Source: a virus
Direction: 5' to 3' (one strand)
DNA length: 25,221 bases
Virus record (IMG/VR): IMGVR_UViG_3300007708_000025
Location: 1 to 25,221 of that record
In this document: piece after piece, positions 22,850-25,221 of the stretch
How the letters are laid out: the number at the start of each line of letters is the position of its first letter
How positions within the stretch are numbered: position 1 is the stretch's first letter
The notes under the pieces: generated by a model
What the model was told of the DNA's origin: nothing
The model's input: only the letters and a program-made list of their open reading frames with translations
The model's database searches: none
Translations under genes and position numbers: made by a program

Positions 22850-25221
22850 ATGCCGCTAAATATTTTTGACGGTTCCAGTTGGAATCCTTTAAAAAAAGTA
22901 CAGATTCATGATGGCACAGCCTGGAATGAATCAAAGGCGGCATATGTGTGGACAGGTACAGAATGGAAGTCTCTACTTGATCTAAAGCCAAAAAATACAG
23001 AGCTTCCAATATTATCTTTACAAAATGGTGCATTTTGGTATGCTGCACAAGAAACAGTATCTGTATCAAATGGTGTGTGGGAAAATTCTCCAACATCATT
23101 TAAATATCAGTGGCAAAAATCATCCTATAGTCAATCTGCATACAATTGGTCAAACATACCTGATAAAACTTCAAGTACATTATTATTTGACGAAGACGAA
23201 TGGGCAACAATAAGATCTTTAAAGTATGTTGGATATGCTGTAAGATGTAAAGTAACAGCTACAAATGCAGCTGGTGACAATGAAGATCCTGTCTATACAC
23301 TACCAAGCCCATTAATAGGACCACAAAAGCTTACTGTTTTAACTGCCGCTGTAGTTGAAATTGCAGGAATAAAACAAAACGGACGCATAAAGCTAGATTG
23401 GGTTAAACCAATTGGAGCAAATGATTTTTATATACAATATTCAGGTGCAGCATCAGGCGAAGTAGCCCTTACTGGTGACGTTAATACATATGAAATAGAT
23501 ACTGGGAACGGCAGCGGAGGATTGATAGTATTAGTTAGACCAATAAACACATCTAATGTAAGCGGAATAAATGTTGAAGGACTAGGAACAAATGCATCAG
23601 TTTCTGATGTTAAGCCAAATAAACCTGCAGTAGCATCAAGCCTTGTTTCAAAATCAAGTGGCGGAACCTTTAGCTGGTCACTGAATTTAATTCAACCTAC
23701 AGAGTGGATTATTTATAATAACGGAGAACTGTATACAAGTTCTTATCTATCAGGTCTTGGTGCATCAGCAACATCTTATGAAATTGATAGAATTGGTGCA
23801 GGCGGAACCACATTTGGTTCATTTACAATTACGGTTACTGGAACAGCACCAAGATTCTCAGATACTTCATGGTCTTCTTCACCAGCCCTTACAATAACAT
23901 ACCCATCAGTTCCGCTTCCAGTAAATCAATCAGCTCCAACCGTATCTGGAACTGGAAGATCATTTACGTCAACAAATGGAACATGGAGCAACTCAAATTC
24001 AATATCTTCATATATACATGAATGGTATGCAGACGGCGTCACAATACCATTTGGAATTGGAAGCAGTTTAAGTTTAGGAGATACAACACAGTATGATAAT
24101 AAAGCAATAACATCTTCTGTTTACGTATTGACCACTGATTTAAATACTACAGCAAAAACATATAGTAGTAATTCGGTACCATCAACAACAATTGCTGCTG
24201 AAGAACCTACTTCTCCAATTCAATATTGGGGTTGTTGCTCAAATGGTGGAGGAGTAACTGGAGTTTATGCAAATAGCAGCGCAGCCGTAACTGGTTTAGG
24301 TCAGCTATGTGCAAATGACGAACCTGGTAACACTTTAACTGGTGGAGTGTCTAAAACTGCAGTTTGTGTATCTACAAATTATACAATTCCAAACTTAGTT
24401 GGTCTTTCTAGCGTTTCTAGTAATTCAAGCTATAACATTTTAGTTGGAACTACAGTCGGTACTACTGATTATACAAAAGAAGGCATAGTTGCTTCTCAAT
24501 CTCCAGCATCTGGCACAATTGTAAGCTCACCTCCAATTCCTACAATTACTGTACGTAAATTTACATATGAGCCAGCAACACCACCTGCTACACCACCTGC
24601 ATCTAAACCAGCGTGTCCTGGAACAATAACTAATGCAGCAAACTATACTTGCGATGAATTAGGAAGAACATTACTTGGAAATGCTACAGACTATGCAATT
24701 AGCACTGGACAACAATGCTGTGGAGATCTTGTAACATGCCCTTCTCCAGGAGAATGGAGCGCATGGAGTACATGCGTTGATAATAGCCAAAGCAGAACAA
24801 GAACAAATTATCGTTATTCTACATGTACTTCTTATACTCAAACTCAAACACAATCTTGTACCCCTCCAGTAGTCAATGTAACTTACTATATTGGATATTC
24901 TTTGTGCAATAACAATTCTGGTGTTTATGGTTCTAGTACCCCATCTGTTAGCGGCCCATATTCAGCAGCATCAATACCATCAGATGTAATTATGGGGCCA
25001 AGCACAGCAAGAGAAGTATTTAGATATAGATCTACATCAGATGCTGCTTTGTCTGCAGCCGCACAAGCAGGTTGTTCAACCCCAGTATTTGCGCCACCGT
25101 TCTTCCCACCAAGCTTCTTTGCGCCACCAAGCTTTAGTTTTGCGCCACCAAGCTTCTTTGCCCCACCATCTTTCCCAGCAACACCACCAGCAACACCTCC
25201 AGCAACACCTCCAGCAACACC
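22850..25221 (+). CDS. Large modular adhesin-like tail protein, partial (790+ aa)
   Basis: AAGGAG lies 5 nt ahead of the ATG at 22850; the frame is open to the window edge. Order: Trp motifs (residues 1-45), an Ig-like domain (about 58-145: YQWQKS, VRCKVTATNAAGD), fibronectin-III-like segments (about 160-350), a second Ig-like domain (about 355-425), a PASTA-like domain (about 510-570: YTIPNLVGLSS, SQSPASGTIV), a thrombospondin-type repeat (about 633-675: WSAWSTC, SRTRTNY) and a Pro-rich repeat tail (from about 745). PASTA domains bind peptidoglycan stem peptides or muropeptides, so it is probably a receptor-binding protein for a Gram-positive-type wall. Many Cys (CC pairs) suggest disulfides outside the cell. 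Confidence 0.75.
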   Translation, partial: MPLNIFDGSSWNPLKKVQIHDGTAWNESKAAYVWTGTEWKSLLDLKPKNTELPILSLQNGAFWYAAQETVSVSNGVWENSPTSFKYQWQKSSYSQSAYNWSNIPDKTSSTLLFDEDEWATIRSLKYVGYAVRCKVTATNAAGDNEDPVYTLPSPLIGPQKLTVLTAAVVEIAGIKQNGRIKLDWVKPIGANDFYIQYSGAASGEVALTGDVNTYEIDTGNGSGGLIVLVRPINTSNVSGINVEGLGTNASVSDVKPNKPAVASSLVSKSSGGTFSWSLNLIQPTEWIIYNNGELYTSSYLSGLGASATSYEIDRIGAGGTTFGSFTITVTGTAPRFSDTSWSSSPALTITYPSVPLPVNQSAPTVSGTGRSFTSTNGTWSNSNSISSYIHEWYADGVTIPFGIGSSLSLGDTTQYDNKAITSSVYVLTTDLNTTAKTYSSNSVPSTTIAAEEPTSPIQYWGCCSNGGGVTGVYANSSAAVTGLGQLCANDEPGNTLTGGVSKTAVCVSTNYTIPNLVGLSSVSSNSSYNILVGTTVGTTDYTKEGIVASQSPASGTIVSSPPIPTITVRKFTYEPATPPATPPASKPACPGTITNAANYTCDELGRTLLGNATDYAISTGQQCCGDLVTCPSPGEWSAWSTCVDNSQSRTRTNYRYSTCTSYTQTQTQSCTPPVVNVTYYIGYSLCNNNSGVYGSSTPSVSGPYSAASIPSDVIMGPSTAREVFRYRSTSDAALSAAAQAGCSTPVFAPPFFPPSFFAPPSFSFAPPSFFAPPSFPATPPATPPATPPAT
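25088..25221 (+). repeat. Pro-rich tandem coding repeats
   Basis: Units of about 18-30 nt built on TTTGCGCCACCAAGCTTC (25088-25176) encode FAPPSFF-like repeats, followed by a 12-nt tandem unit CAACACCTCCAG (25178-25221) encoding PAT-P repeats. The array runs off the window. Confidence 0.85.

Noticed and set aside
22189-23099. Minus-strand frames of 95 and 109 aa
   Set aside because: They are shadows of the repetitive fibre and adhesin genes, caused by biased codon use.
1-25221. CRISPR array, insertion sequence or integrase
   Set aside because: No regularly spaced direct repeats with unique spacers, no transposase or recombinase motifs were seen.

Overview
The window looks like about 25 kb of a tailed-bacteriophage genome infecting an actinobacterium, probably a low-GC aquatic lineage. 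The evidence is: virion fibre proteins, a holin-like protein and a secreted lysozyme-like enzyme; two tRNA genes; a class II (B12-dependent) ribonucleotide reductase; a DUF7455-type zinc protein and a peptide like the Lsr2 C-terminus, both actinobacterial types; and promoters placing +1 on or next to the ATG (leaderless mRNAs). The host lineage and the absence of a described relative are inference; no database search was possible.

Layout. (1) Positions 1-11,620 are a leftward (minus-strand) early/middle region of about 36 tiny genes, many under 60 codons, packed with ATGA/TAATG overlaps into short operons. Recognisable products are few: a DUF932 protein, a YubB-like protein with a zinc ribbon, a DUF7455 protein, several Cys-pair zinc peptides, an Lsr2-like peptide, tRNA-Asp(GTC) and several single-helix membrane peptides. 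(2) Positions 11,640-11,908 are a divergent control region. (3) Positions 11,909-13,641 run rightward: a sulfotransferase-like protein, a zinc-ribbon peptide, tRNA-Ile(TAT), an SGNH-hydrolase-like protein and two membrane peptides. (4) Positions 13,832-16,172 run leftward: a 2-oxoglutarate/Fe(II) dioxygenase with a short partner, then a lysis-type operon led by a secreted lysozyme/transglycosylase-like protein. (5) Positions 16,248-25,221 run rightward: nrdJ, an EF-hand holin-like protein and six virion (tail/fibre) genes, the last running off the window.

The most striking feature is regulatory. Thirteen minus-strand promoters share TGTC (usually TGTCRGTGG) exactly 7 bp after its ninth base from a -10 hexamer, usually as an extended TGN -10. 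Nine of them have a CRP/GlxR-type box (TGTGA-N6-TCACA, seven perfect) centred 56.5-57.5, 67.5 or 77.5-78.5 bp upstream of the -10 edge, that is, in steps of one DNA helical turn; a tenth, imperfect box lies out of phase. The transcripts begin with a shared AACAACGAAAGG leader. Operon ends carry a repeated boundary module (hairpins, DnaA-box-like TGTGGATAA, a CAGGGGATTTT motif). A near-consensus parS site lies between convergent genes. Together these suggest a virus whose regulon is wired to host DNA-binding proteins.
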